Below are positions 35,647-44,240 of a stretch of DNA of 64,000 nucleotides, one piece after another. This DNA is from Myxococcales bacterium (lineage in GTDB: Bacteria > Myxococcota_A > UBA9160 > UBA4427): assembly GCA_012960035.1 (NCBI GenBank), contig DUBZ01000085.1:27052-91051 (forward strand), in the 5' to 3' direction. The position numbers and the translations under genes are program-made. Below the pieces are notes generated by a model. It searched no databases. It saw nothing but the letters and a program-made list of their open reading frames with translations, and was not told the origin of the DNA. Each line of letters starts with the position of its first letter. Within the stretch, counting starts at the first letter, position 1.

Positions 35647-37038
35647 ATGGCAGTAAAGAGAAAGGCCAGCGTGAAGAAGAAGGCTAGAGCCAAGAAAAGC
35701 GCCGCCGTGAAGAAAAAGGCTGGCGGGAAAAAGGGTGCGGTAGTGAAGAAGAAGGCTAGAGCCAAGAAAAGCGCCGCCGTGAAGAAAAAGGCTGGCGGGA
35801 AAAAGGGTGCGGCAGTGAAGAAGAAGGCCGCTGGGAAGAAGAAAGCTACGCGTAAGAAGAAGGCCACGAAGAGGAAATTGAGCAAGAAGAAGGCCGGTCG
35901 CCGCAAAGCGGCGGTTCCCAAAAGCCGAAAGGCGATGACGAAGTCCGACAAGACGACCATCCGGCTTATCGATCAAAGCGCCGCCACGGTGCACGAGACC
36001 ATCAAGAAATCGCAAAAGCCCGATCTTTTGTTTCCGGTTCGTTCGCTTGGCAATGTCTCGTATTCGAAGAAAAAGGGGTACTTCGAAATCGGGAAGCAGA
36101 AGAAGACGCGAACGCTGACGGTCAACACCGTCAAGAGCTTTGCCCAGACCCTGCGCATGATGGCGCTGTCGAAGCAGCTCGTGCAGACCAACGACTTCGC
36201 GACCAAGCGAGATGCTTACTACCAAAGCAAAAACTGGGATGCGGCCAAGTTCGAAGAGCAGAGCGAGTCCGACACGGTCATGGACGACATCGAGGCCATG
36301 TTCTCGGTCGATCGAATTTCACGCGAACAGCTTCGCTTCATTCCCGACGAACACGGCGGGGCGGTCGCCGGACGATTGGTCGTACTCGACCCCGACCGCG
36401 AGACCGGACGCGTCGAACGCATCGACTGCACGCGCTTCGGATCGGGGGCCTACTCGATCCCGTCGTCGGTCGAACAGCTTTCGTTCGAAACCAAGGCCAA
36501 GTTTATCCTTGCGATTGAAACCGGCGGTGTGTTTCAGCGGTTGCAGAGCCACAAATTTTGGGAGACCAATAATTGCATTCTGATTTCGTTGGCCGGAGTT
36601 CCCGCGCGCTCAACCCGACGTTTCATTCGGAAGCTGTCCGACGAGTGCAAGATCCCGGTGTATGCGTTTGTCGATTGTGACCCGTATGGGATTTCGAACA
36701 TCTACCGAACCCTCAAGGTGGGCTCGGGCAACGCCGCCCACTTGTCACAGTTTTTCTGTGTCCCGAACGCGCGGTTTCTCGGGGTGACGCCACAAGACAT
36801 CATCGACTACCAGCTCCCCACCCATCCCCTGCAAGAGGTGGACATCAAACGCGCCAAAGATGCGCTCAAGAACGACCCGTTCTTTAAGTCCCAGGTGCCT
36901 TGGCAAAAAGCGATCGAACAATTGCTCAAGATGGGCGTGCGCGCCGAACAGCAGGCGCTTGCGATGTGGGGGCTCAACTATGTCATCGAAGAATATTTGC
37001 CCGCAAAGCTCGCAAATCGCGGCGCGTTCTTGCCGTAA
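35647..37038 (+). CDS. top6A: DNA topoisomerase VI subunit A (Spo11 family) with Lys-rich tail
   Basis: 463 aa. The first ~100 residues are a Lys/Ala/Gly tail made partly of a duplicated 24-residue unit. The winged-helix CAP domain has the catalytic Tyr in TKRDAYYQSK (Y191 or Y192). The Toprim domain shows E291 in LAIETGGVFQRL and the D343-x-D345 pair in FVDCDPYG. The length beyond the tail, about 365 aa, fits archaeal Top6A. It starts 18 bases after top6B; a GCCGGAG site lies before the ATG. Catalytic residues are intact, so activity is expected. Confidence 0.93.
   Translation: MAVKRKASVKKKARAKKSAAVKKKAGGKKGAVVKKKARAKKSAAVKKKAGGKKGAAVKKKAAGKKKATRKKKATKRKLSKKKAGRRKAAVPKSRKAMTKSDKTTIRLIDQSAATVHETIKKSQKPDLLFPVRSLGNVSYSKKKGYFEIGKQKKTRTLTVNTVKSFAQTLRMMALSKQLVQTNDFATKRDAYYQSKNWDAAKFEEQSESDTVMDDIEAMFSVDRISREQLRFIPDEHGGAVAGRLVVLDPDRETGRVERIDCTRFGSGAYSIPSSVEQLSFETKAKFILAIETGGVFQRLQSHKFWETNNCILISLAGVPARSTRRFIRKLSDECKIPVYAFVDCDPYGISNIYRTLKVGSGNAAHLSQFFCVPNARFLGVTPQDIIDYQLPTHPLQEVDIKRAKDALKNDPFFKSQVPWQKAIEQLLKMGVRAEQQALAMWGLNYVIEEYLPAKLANRGAFLP
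35671..35814 (+). repeat. 72-bp tandem duplication in top6A tail
   Basis: Two in-phase copies (35671-35742 and 35743-35814) differing at one position near the end (GCGGTA against GCGGCA). Each encodes 24 residues rich in Lys and Ala. A third, partial copy begins at 35815 with GTGAAGAAGAAGGC. The near-identity of synonymous sites indicates recent duplication. Confidence 0.9.
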
Positions 37039-37122
37039 GGGACCGATCGAGGTTCCAGCGATCGATTGATCCGGGGCCGCGGCTGGCTAATCTCCGGCCA
37101 AGTCGAACCTCGAAGGTGGAAC

Positions 37123-38187
37123 ATGCCAGACAACGACAGCGGGCAAGAAAACGAAACCGAATCCATCAGAGGGATTCGCGTCGACTCGGTGACTGAGTGG
37201 CTGGAAGCGAATATTGACGGACTTAGGCCTCCATTCACTTTTGAGTTGATCATCGGTGGTCATTCGAACCTGACGTATCGCGTCGACGATGCGACGGGCC
37301 GCAGTTGTGTATTGCGTCGGCCACCGATGGGGATGGTTCTGGCAACGGCACACGACATGGCACGTGAGCACCGTATTGTAAGCGCCGTGGGCAAAAGCAA
37401 CGTCCCGGTGCCTCCGGCGTTGGGATTGTGTGAAGACGTCGAAGTCAACGATGCGCCGTTTTATGTCATGGACTATGTCGTGGGAACCGTTTTGAACGAC
37501 GCGCCCATCACCGAGGCCTTGCTGGGGCCCGAAGAACGAAGGGCGTTGAGTGAGCACACGGTCGAAGTGCTGGCCGCGCTTCATGCGATTGAGCCGGCCG
37601 ATATCGGTCTAGGCGATCTCGGCAAGCGAGAGAACTACATCGGACGACAGCTCAAACGCTGGCAGGGACAGTGGGAGAAGAGCAAGACGCGTGAGCTCGC
37701 TCAAATGGAGGAAGTCTTTGCGAGGCTGTCCGAGAAGGTCCCGGCCCAGGTGGGTGCGGGCATCGTGCACGGGGACTATCGGCTGGGCAACATGCTCGTC
37801 AATGAAAAAGGCCGAATCCTCGCCGTGCTCGACTGGGAACTCTGCACCCTTGGCGACACCCTCGCGGACGTCGGCTACGTGCTCAACAATTGGTTTCAGC
37901 CTGGTGAAACGTCTGCCGACCGGCAGGCGGCGTTTGGGCCGACCTCCATCGGCGACTTCTCGACGCGAGAAGAGCTTGTTGAACGCTACGCGGAGCTTTC
38001 GGGTCGCCAAGTCACAACCATCAACTATTACCGGGCGTTTCAGTACTGGCGGCTTGCCGCGATCGTTGAGGGCGTGTTGGCTCGATACCTCAAGGGCGTG
38101 ATGGCGAACGAAGCGAGTACCGATGTGTTCCGTGCGCAAGTTGACGGGCTGGCGAACTCGGCACTCGAACTCATCGAAACCCTATAG
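37123..38187 (+). CDS. APH-family phosphotransferase (ACAD10/11-like)
   Basis: 354 aa from ATG 37123 (AAGGTGG just upstream). Kinase-like fold: LIIGGHSNLTYRV nucleotide loop, VLRRPPMG Lys region, catalytic GIVHGDYRLGNML and metal-binding VLDWELCTLGD. The sequence resembles the aminoglycoside-phosphotransferase-like domains that accompany acyl-CoA dehydrogenases (ACAD10/11), which phosphorylate 4-hydroxyacids or acyl-CoA. No acyl-CoA dehydrogenase is adjacent. It follows top6A by 84 bases and may be co-transcribed. Confidence 0.85.
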   Translation: MPDNDSGQENETESIRGIRVDSVTEWLEANIDGLRPPFTFELIIGGHSNLTYRVDDATGRSCVLRRPPMGMVLATAHDMAREHRIVSAVGKSNVPVPPALGLCEDVEVNDAPFYVMDYVVGTVLNDAPITEALLGPEERRALSEHTVEVLAALHAIEPADIGLGDLGKRENYIGRQLKRWQGQWEKSKTRELAQMEEVFARLSEKVPAQVGAGIVHGDYRLGNMLVNEKGRILAVLDWELCTLGDTLADVGYVLNNWFQPGETSADRQAAFGPTSIGDFSTREELVERYAELSGRQVTTINYYRAFQYWRLAAIVEGVLARYLKGVMANEASTDVFRAQVDGLANSALELIETL

Positions 38188-38622
38188 ACCGGAGTCTCCC
38201 CCCGTGGGGTTTGCCTGCCGGGGTCACGCACGACTGCAGCTCGGTACAACGGCCGGGACCTGCGAACTGCGCGTCGTGATCGCAAGCCGAGATTGCGAGT
38301 GGATGTTGGTGGCGCGCATTCTCACTTGCAGCGAAGCGCTGCACCGCACCATAAGTACGCGCAAACTCTGGTGTTCGAATCATCCCCGGCTACAATCCCG
38401 CGCCACCGGCCCCCGCTTGACTTCCAATCGCTAACCCTTGGTGTGCGACCCGAATCAAGTGTTTCCGATTGCAATTGATTCGTTGGCTCACTTTTTTGGC
38501 AGGCAACAGGCGCTTGTTGGCCGACCTTTTGTTGGCAGACAACCGGCGATGCGCCACAGAATGAACGCAGTCGCTGCCAACTGACTTCAAACACACAAGC
38601 CTAAAATGTTCAGAGGGACGTC
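38188..38622. other. 435-bp intergenic region
   Basis: No credible gene in any frame. It should contain the promoter for the respiratory operon beginning with ctaB. Short related TTGTTGGC words occur at about 38515-38535 but do not form a clear operator. No terminator with a T-run was found after the phosphotransferase gene. Confidence 0.4.
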
Positions 38623-39501
38623 ATGTCGGCGCTAACAGCCGAGACCGTGCGCAACTACATCGATCTGACCAAGCCGCGCTTGCTGCCATTGGTTCTCTTT
38701 AGCGGCTTGCCCGTGATGGGGATGACGGCCAGCGGCGACTGGGCGCCGGTCTCGATGATGGTCTGGATTCTGATCGGGATTAGCCTCGCCGCGGCGAGCG
38801 CGAACACCCTTAACGCCTACCTCGAGATCGACAAAGACTCGCTAATGGAGCGCACGCGTCTGCGCCCGTTGCCGGACGGACGGATCGCACCGCGCAATGC
38901 CCTGATCTTTGGCGTCGTCCTCGCCGTCCTTTCAACCATCTTTCTATACGCGGTGGGCGGACCAGTAGCCTCGGCGCTCGGAGCCGCGAGCATTCTCTTC
39001 TACGTGTTCGTCTATACGGTCTGGGTAAAACCACGTTCGTCTTGGAATGTGGTGATTGGTGGTGCAGCGGGTGCGGTATCTCCGCTGATCGCGGACGCCG
39101 CGCTGAACGGCAGCGTCGGCCCTGCCGGGCTCACATTGTTTGCCCTGGTTTTCTTCTGGCAGCCGCCCCATGTGTGGGCGATCGCGCTCTATCGCAAGAG
39201 CGACTACGAAGCGGCTGGCATTCCGATGCTGCCCAACGTGGTCGGGGATGGACCCACCCGCTGGTGGATGCTCGTTTGCACCGTGTTCTTGGTGCCGGTC
39301 ACGCTTGCGCCGGTGGTATTGGGACTCATTGGCAATGTGTATCTAGTGATTTCGGTGTTCGCGAATGCGTGGTTTATCTGGGCCTCGATCCAGGTCATTC
39401 GCAAGAAGACGCATGAAAGTGCCCGCGCGATGTTCCGTGTGTCCCTCGGTTATTTGTTCACATTGCTCGGTGCGATGTTGATCGACCTCGCTTTGGTTTG
39501 A
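38623..39501 (+). CDS. ctaB: Protoheme IX farnesyltransferase (heme O synthase)
   Basis: 292-aa UbiA-family prenyltransferase making heme O for the oxidase. The metal-binding motif is NTLNAYLEIDKDSLMERTRLRPLP-type (N-x3-Y then D-x-D context), split here at residues 66-88, and the second loop has FFWQPPHVWAIAL and YRKSDYEAAGIPMLP. Around eight membrane helices. It leads the cytochrome oxidase gene group, consistent with cofactor supply. Confidence 0.93.
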   Translation: MSALTAETVRNYIDLTKPRLLPLVLFSGLPVMGMTASGDWAPVSMMVWILIGISLAAASANTLNAYLEIDKDSLMERTRLRPLPDGRIAPRNALIFGVVLAVLSTIFLYAVGGPVASALGAASILFYVFVYTVWVKPRSSWNVVIGGAAGAVSPLIADAALNGSVGPAGLTLFALVFFWQPPHVWAIALYRKSDYEAAGIPMLPNVVGDGPTRWWMLVCTVFLVPVTLAPVVLGLIGNVYLVISVFANAWFIWASIQVIRKKTHESARAMFRVSLGYLFTLLGAMLIDLALV

Positions 39502-39811
39502 ACTTGATTTTCGTAGTTCGCGAAGGTGGCTCTCTCACTATTGACTTTGCGTTGACCAATGGGCTAATCCCACGGCGGCCCTGGCGCGAATGCGAAAATA
39601 AACGTGCAACCATGCGTTGCACCGCAGGTATGGCCACAATATGGACGGTACTTTCGGCGCGCAATAAGTGCCGTTGGCGTTGAACGAAAGTGCTCAACCG
39701 AAAAAAACGCAGCCGAAGTTTTTCCGAACCGCACAACACGTGCAGTCGCGGGACACACCCGTAAGACCTCAATTACTTGAACCCTTATCAATCGAAAGAC
39801 AGAGGACGGCA
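39502..39811. other. 310-bp region between ctaB and cytochrome c
   Basis: Nothing convincingly coding. The frame of the cytochrome gene is open upstream, but the residues there are not signal-peptide-like, and AGAGGA five bases before TTG 39812 defines the start. A promoter for the cytochrome c/cox block may lie here; none could be assigned. Confidence 0.35.
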
Positions 39812-40453
39812 TTGACTAGGAAACTCGCAGCCACGATCGCGATGCTGGCTTGTACAGTGCTCTCGCTGACGGCGCCCGCCGCTCATGCCGAAGACGACGC
39901 CCGCGGAGAGCGCCTCTTCGACCTCTGCAAGCAGTGTCACGGACCCGCTGGCGAAGGGATGGCGCTTTCACTCGCACCCGCGATCGCGGGGCTCGACCTG
40001 TGGTACGTCGAAATGCAGCTCACGAAGTTCAAGCAGGGTGTGCGCGGTTTGCACGCGGACGATCTCGGCGGCTTGCGCATGTACCCCATGTCGCAGTGGC
40101 TCGAGAACGAGGAAGACATCAATGCAGTGTCGACCTACGTCGCAAGCCTGCCGAAGGCCTCGCCGCATTCCACCATCGAAGGTGGTGACGCGAAAGCTGG
40201 CGCCGCTGCATACACGCTCTGCGCGACTTGCCATGGTGTGAAGGGCGAGGGCAATCAGGTTATGAACGGTCCGCCGTTGGCAGGCATGAATGACTGGTAT
40301 CTGATGACGACCTTGCAGAAATTCAAGGACGGTGTGCGCGGTGGAAACTCCGCCAACCCGACCGAGATGATGATGCGCGGCATGGCGATGAGCCTGACCG
40401 ACGAGCAAGCGATGAAGAACGTCATCGCTCACATCATGACGTTGAACAAGTAA
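39812..40453 (+). CDS. Diheme cytochrome c (c4-like)
   Basis: 213 aa from TTG 39812 with AGAGGA at 39801-39806. The signal peptide ends in TAPAAHA. Two heme sites, CKQCH (C39-H43) and CATCH, lie in two similar halves (FKQGVRGLH and FKDGVRGGN repeats), with Met-rich ligand regions MYPMSQW and MMMRGMAMSL. It likely delivers electrons from the quinol-oxidising complex to the oxidase encoded next. Confidence 0.9.
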   Translation: MTRKLAATIAMLACTVLSLTAPAAHAEDDARGERLFDLCKQCHGPAGEGMALSLAPAIAGLDLWYVEMQLTKFKQGVRGLHADDLGGLRMYPMSQWLENEEDINAVSTYVASLPKASPHSTIEGGDAKAGAAAYTLCATCHGVKGEGNQVMNGPPLAGMNDWYLMTTLQKFKDGVRGGNSANPTEMMMRGMAMSLTDEQAMKNVIAHIMTLNK

Positions 40454-40478
40454 TTCGCGGTTCGATCGCTTTTTATCC

Positions 40479-40499
40479 CGCGCGCTAAGAAAGCGCGCG
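40479..40499 (+). promoter_or_regulatory. Perfect hairpin between cytochrome c and cox genes
   Basis: Eight-base stem CGCGCGCT/AGCGCGCG with loop AAGAA. There is no T-run after it, so it is more likely an mRNA processing or stability element, or a partial attenuator, than an intrinsic terminator. Confidence 0.55.
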
Positions 40500-40543
40500 T
40501 TCGAACATCAAACGAACAAGCAGAAATAGAGGTCAGCTGTCCC

Positions 40544-40648
40544 ATGGCAAAAGCATATCCGCCCGAAGAACTGGCCAAACGGATCTTCTATATCTCGATG
40601 GCAGGCATTGGTTCCTTCATCGCCACCGTTTTCATTTTCATTCTCTAG
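40544..40648 (+). CDS. 34-aa single-helix membrane protein of cox operon
   Basis: Small gene: ATG at 40544, TAG at 40646-40648. It begins MAKAYPPEELAKRIFYISM and ends in a hydrophobic helix (GSFIATVFIFIL). GAGG lies about eleven bases upstream, and coxB starts 12 bases after its stop. The arrangement matches small accessory subunits of heme-copper oxidases, which are often missed in annotation; direct function unknown. Confidence 0.68.
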   Translation: MAKAYPPEELAKRIFYISMAGIGSFIATVFIFIL

Positions 40649-40660
40649 GGGCGAATCCGC

Positions 40661-41386
40661 ATGATCTCCTATTACATCCCAGCACTCTCGACCTACGCAG
40701 GGGACATCGACTTCATCATTGACCTGATCTTCTGGTTGGTGGGGTTTTGGTTCCTCCTGAGCGAGGGCGTCTTCTTTTGGCTCATCTTTCGCTTCCGGAA
40801 GCAGGAAGGGGTGAAGGCCGAATACATCACAGGCGAGACGCCGGAGCAGAAGCGCTGGATCACGATTCCGCACTTTCTCGTTCTCTTCTGCGACATCTTT
40901 ATCCTCTACTACGCCATCGCGGCGTGGTACGAGGTGAAGCAGAACCTGCCTGAGCCCGAAGCCACGGTTCGCATCATTGGCCAGCAGTGGGCTTGGACAT
41001 TCGTGCACGAAGGTCCCGACGGTAAGCTCGACACGGCCGACGACATCACCGAAGTCAACGAGCTGCACATTTCGAAGGACAAGCTCTATCACTACAAGCT
41101 CGAAGCGACCGACGTCATGCACAGTTTTTCGGTTCCGGTCTTCCGGCTGAAGCAAGATGCGATCCCCGGCCGCATTATTACCGGCTGGTGGGAAGCCACT
41201 GAAGTCGGCGAATACTCGATTCAGTGCGTAGAGATCTGCGGCATTGGTCACGGCATGATGGGTGCGCGCATCTTCATCGAGACGCCAGAGCAGCACGCTG
41301 CTTGGGTCGCCGACCAATCGAGTATCCAGTTCGCTGCAAACACCAGTATGAATGACGCTTTTGAAGTACCGCAGGTGAGGGAGTAA
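40661..41386 (+). CDS. coxB: Cytochrome c oxidase subunit II
   Basis: 241 aa with two membrane helices (about residues 17-45 and 70-92) and a cupredoxin domain. All CuA ligands are present: H154 in DVMHSFSVP, C189, E191, C193, H197 and M200 in QCVEICGIGHGMM. The aromatic electron-entry segment is IGQQWAWTF. There is no fused cytochrome c domain, consistent with a separate cytochrome c gene upstream. The stop is 2 bases before coxA. Confidence 0.95.
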   Translation: MISYYIPALSTYAGDIDFIIDLIFWLVGFWFLLSEGVFFWLIFRFRKQEGVKAEYITGETPEQKRWITIPHFLVLFCDIFILYYAIAAWYEVKQNLPEPEATVRIIGQQWAWTFVHEGPDGKLDTADDITEVNELHISKDKLYHYKLEATDVMHSFSVPVFRLKQDAIPGRIITGWWEATEVGEYSIQCVEICGIGHGMMGARIFIETPEQHAAWVADQSSIQFAANTSMNDAFEVPQVRE

Positions 41387-41388
41387 CG

Positions 41389-43101
41389 ATGGCTGAGTCC
41401 GTTCCCCATGAAGTAAGCGCCGGTCACGACGATCATCACGATCACCATGACCCGTCCTTCTTCCAGAAGTACGTGTTCTCGACCGATCACAAGATGATCG
41501 CGATGCAATACATGTTCACCGGGATGGCCATGGGCCTGATCGGTGCATTCATGGCCTACGCGTTCCGGATGCAGCTTGCGTTTCCTGGCGAAAGTGTCCC
41601 GGGCTTCGGTCTCGTGACGCCGGCCAACTATAATGCGCTGGTCACGAACCACGGCACCATCATGATCTTCTGGGTCGCGATGCCGGTGTTGATTGCCGCC
41701 TTCGGAAACTTTTTGATTCCGCTGATGGTCGGTTGTGACGACATGGTCTTTCCGAAGATCAATCGTCTCTCGTATCAGATCTTCTTGCTCAGCGCGGTCG
41801 TGCTGATCGCCTCGTTCTTCGTGCAGGGCGGTGGCTTCGGAGGTGCGTGGACCGCTTACCCGCCGCTGTCGGCCAAGCCGATGTACAACCTGACGCCAAT
41901 GGGCGCGACATTATGGGTCATCGCCGTTGGCCTTGAATTCATTGCATTCCTACTCGGCGGCATCAACTTCATCACCACGGCGATGAACTCGCGCGCACCG
42001 GGCATGAAGCTCTATGACATCCCGATCGTGGTTTGGATGATCGTCGTCGCAAGCATCTTGTTCATGCTCTCAGTCGGCCCGCTGATCGCGGGCGCGATCA
42101 TGCTGGTCTTTGACCAGACACTCGGCACGGCGTTCTTCGACCCGGACAAGGGCGGGGATCCTGTCCTCTGGCAGCATCTCTTCTGGTTTTTTGGTCACCC
42201 CGAGGTGTATGTCGTGCTCTTGCCCGCGATTGGCATCACGGCAGAAATTATCACGGTGTTCGCCCGCAAGAAGCTCTTCGCATACAAGACCGTGCTCCAC
42301 ACGGCCTTTGGTACGGGCGTTTTGAGCTTCACGGTTTGGGCCCATCACCAGTTCATCTCGGGCATCGATCCACGGATGGCGAACGTCTTTACGGTGACAA
42401 CGCTATTAATCTCGATTCCAATTGCGGAGATGATGTTCGTCTATATCGCCACGCTGTGGGGCGGCTCCATTACCCTGACGACTCCCATGCTCTGGGCGCT
42501 TGCGTTCATTGGTGAGTTCTTGATTGGCGGCGTGACGGGCATCTTCCTCGGTGCCAGTGGCGCGGACATTTACTTCCACGACACCTACTTCGTGCTCGCT
42601 CATTTCCACTACACGTTCTATCCGATTGCCATTATCGGAACGTTTGCGGGCTTCACCTTCTGGTTCCCAAAGATGTTCGGCAAGATGATGAACGAAACGC
42701 TCGGGAAGATTCACTTCTGGGGCACGATCATCCCGTTCAACTTCGTCTTCATTCCGTTGTTCATCTTGGGCGCCGCGGGTCAGCATCGCCGGATCTTCGA
42801 TTACCGAGGTTTCCCGGAACTCGTGCAGTACCAGGATCTTCGCGTACTCGCGACGGTGTCGTTGCTCGTGATGCTCGGCTTCCAGTTGGTGTTCTTTTAC
42901 AACTGCATCGTCAGCTGGTTGAGCGGAGAGGAAGCAGGCAAGAACCCGTGGGACTCGAACACCCTCGAATGGACCACGCCCTCGCCTCCGGGCCACGGCA
43001 ACTGGCCAGTCGAAGAACTTCCGACCGTGTATCGCGGCCCGTACGAATACAGCCATCCAGATCGTGAAGAGGACTACTGGCCCCAGAACCTTCCCAATTG
43101 A
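41389..43101 (+). CDS. coxA: Cytochrome c oxidase subunit I
   Basis: 570 aa heme-copper oxidase core. Ligand motifs: NHGTIMIFW (low-spin heme His), FFGHPEVYVVLLPAIG (CuB His with the cross-linked Tyr and the A1-type Glu), WAHHQFISGID (two CuB His), HDTYFVLAHFHY (heme His pair). The N-terminus holds a His/Asp-rich stretch (HDDHHDHHD) that may bind metal. The D-channel Asn/Asp region reads FGNFLIPLMVGCDDM. Proton pumping by an A-type oxidase is likely. Confidence 0.95.
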   Translation: MAESVPHEVSAGHDDHHDHHDPSFFQKYVFSTDHKMIAMQYMFTGMAMGLIGAFMAYAFRMQLAFPGESVPGFGLVTPANYNALVTNHGTIMIFWVAMPVLIAAFGNFLIPLMVGCDDMVFPKINRLSYQIFLLSAVVLIASFFVQGGGFGGAWTAYPPLSAKPMYNLTPMGATLWVIAVGLEFIAFLLGGINFITTAMNSRAPGMKLYDIPIVVWMIVVASILFMLSVGPLIAGAIMLVFDQTLGTAFFDPDKGGDPVLWQHLFWFFGHPEVYVVLLPAIGITAEIITVFARKKLFAYKTVLHTAFGTGVLSFTVWAHHQFISGIDPRMANVFTVTTLLISIPIAEMMFVYIATLWGGSITLTTPMLWALAFIGEFLIGGVTGIFLGASGADIYFHDTYFVLAHFHYTFYPIAIIGTFAGFTFWFPKMFGKMMNETLGKIHFWGTIIPFNFVFIPLFILGAAGQHRRIFDYRGFPELVQYQDLRVLATVSLLVMLGFQLVFFYNCIVSWLSGEEAGKNPWDSNTLEWTTPSPPGHGNWPVEELPTVYRGPYEYSHPDREEDYWPQNLPN

Positions 43102-43121
43102 ACGGGACCCTTTGTCGAGCA

Positions 43122-43155
43122 CCTGCTGCTCTTGAGTCTTAGCGAGAGCAGCAGG
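43122..43155 (+). promoter_or_regulatory. Perfect 11-bp hairpin between coxA and subunit III
   Basis: Stem CCTGCTGCTCT (43122-43132) pairs with AGAGCAGCAGG (43145-43155) around a 12-base loop. No T-run follows. It lies 20 bases after the coxA stop within the operon, suggesting 3'-end protection or differential expression of subunits. Confidence 0.7.
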
Positions 43156-43181
43156 ACTTCGGATAGGAAATCGAATTACCG

Positions 43182-43751
43182 ATGAGACCGATCGCCAATA
43201 CGCGTAGTGCTTCAGGAATACCCACCGGCTTGCTAGCCGTCTGGTGGGTCGTCGGATCCGAAATTGTGATCTTCGGCGGCGTTCTCGCCTCGTACATTAT
43301 GGGTCGCTTGACTCACGATGCATGGGCGATTCAGTCGGCGAACACGAACACCTATATCGGCGCATTCAATACGTTCGTGTTGCTGACATCGAGCTTGACC
43401 GCGGTGCTCGCTCACCAGGCGGCCGAAGAGGGCAACGGCAAGTTGGCTGCCAAACGGTTGGTCTTCACCATGATCGGCGCCATGGTCTTCGTCGGTGTGA
43501 AGAGCTTCGAGTGGTACACCGAGATCAGTCATGGCTTTACCATCACATCGAGCCCGTTTTGGTCCTTCTACTACCTCGCCGCAGGCATCCATGCGCTCCA
43601 CGTCATCGCAGGTGGAATCATCATGGGCGTTGTCGCCAATAAGGCGAAGAAGGGCGTCGATCTTCACCAAGTTGAATTGATCGGGATCTATTGGCACTTC
43701 GTCGACCTGGTCTGGATCTTCTTGTTCCCACTGCTTTACATCGCCAAGTAA
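43182..43751 (+). CDS. coxC: Heme-copper oxidase subunit III, first copy
   Basis: 189-aa five-helix subunit III: WWVVGSEIVIFGGVLASYIM, then GVKSFEWYTEISHGF and the C-terminal YWHFVDLVWIFLFPLLYIA. This shape is the short bacterial form. The E of the GSE motif and the ExxY-type segment match the conserved proton-antenna region. The second gene of the same family lies two genes downstream. Confidence 0.9.
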   Translation: MRPIANTRSASGIPTGLLAVWWVVGSEIVIFGGVLASYIMGRLTHDAWAIQSANTNTYIGAFNTFVLLTSSLTAVLAHQAAEEGNGKLAAKRLVFTMIGAMVFVGVKSFEWYTEISHGFTITSSPFWSFYYLAAGIHALHVIAGGIIMGVVANKAKKGVDLHQVELIGIYWHFVDLVWIFLFPLLYIAK

Positions 43752-43832
43752 GAGGCGGTTGCCCGCTCGCGCTATCGAACCTGGATCGAACCTGGGCCTA
43801 GCCCGTCGCGATGCTCAAACGAAAGGTCAAAC

Positions 43833-44225
43833 ATGTCTGAAGACGGACACCACACGAACTACGTCAAGATCTGGGCCATTCTCATGGTGCTGCTGTTTGT
43901 CAGCATCATCGGTCCGGAATTTGGCATTCGCTCGCTGACGTTGTTCACCGCTTTCGGGATTGCGTGCATCAAGGCCTATATGGTCGCCACGAAGTTCATG
44001 CACATCGATCAGATGCCGAGTTTTGTTTCCTATATCGTCGTTACTTGCCTCGTGTTGATGCTTCTCTTCTTCGCCGCCACCGCGCCCGACGTGATGAACG
44101 ACACGGGCAGCAACTGGGTCAAACCGACCTGGGTCGCGGGGACCGAAAACGATTGGGTCACCGTCGGTGGCCACATCGGTGAAGCCGGTCACGGTGCAGA
44201 AGCGGACCACGGCGAGTCGCATTAA
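43833..44225 (+). CDS. coxD: Cytochrome oxidase subunit IV (prokaryotic type)
   Basis: 130 aa with three hydrophobic helices (WAILMVLLFVSII, LTLFTAFGIACIKAYMV, YIVVTCLVLMLLFFAA) and the typical KIW...GPEFG start. The C-terminus has a His/Glu-rich tail after the last helix (AGHGAEADHGESH). Probably an assembly or stability subunit. Confidence 0.85.
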   Translation: MSEDGHHTNYVKIWAILMVLLFVSIIGPEFGIRSLTLFTAFGIACIKAYMVATKFMHIDQMPSFVSYIVVTCLVLMLLFFAATAPDVMNDTGSNWVKPTWVAGTENDWVTVGGHIGEAGHGAEADHGESH

Positions 44226-44240
44226 TCCGTGGAGGGTGTC

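Noticed and set aside
34051..36225. 724-aa minus-strand open frame
   Set aside because: It is antisense to top6B and top6A, whose motifs are complete; its Leu/Phe/Arg composition is the complement of the Lys-rich tails.
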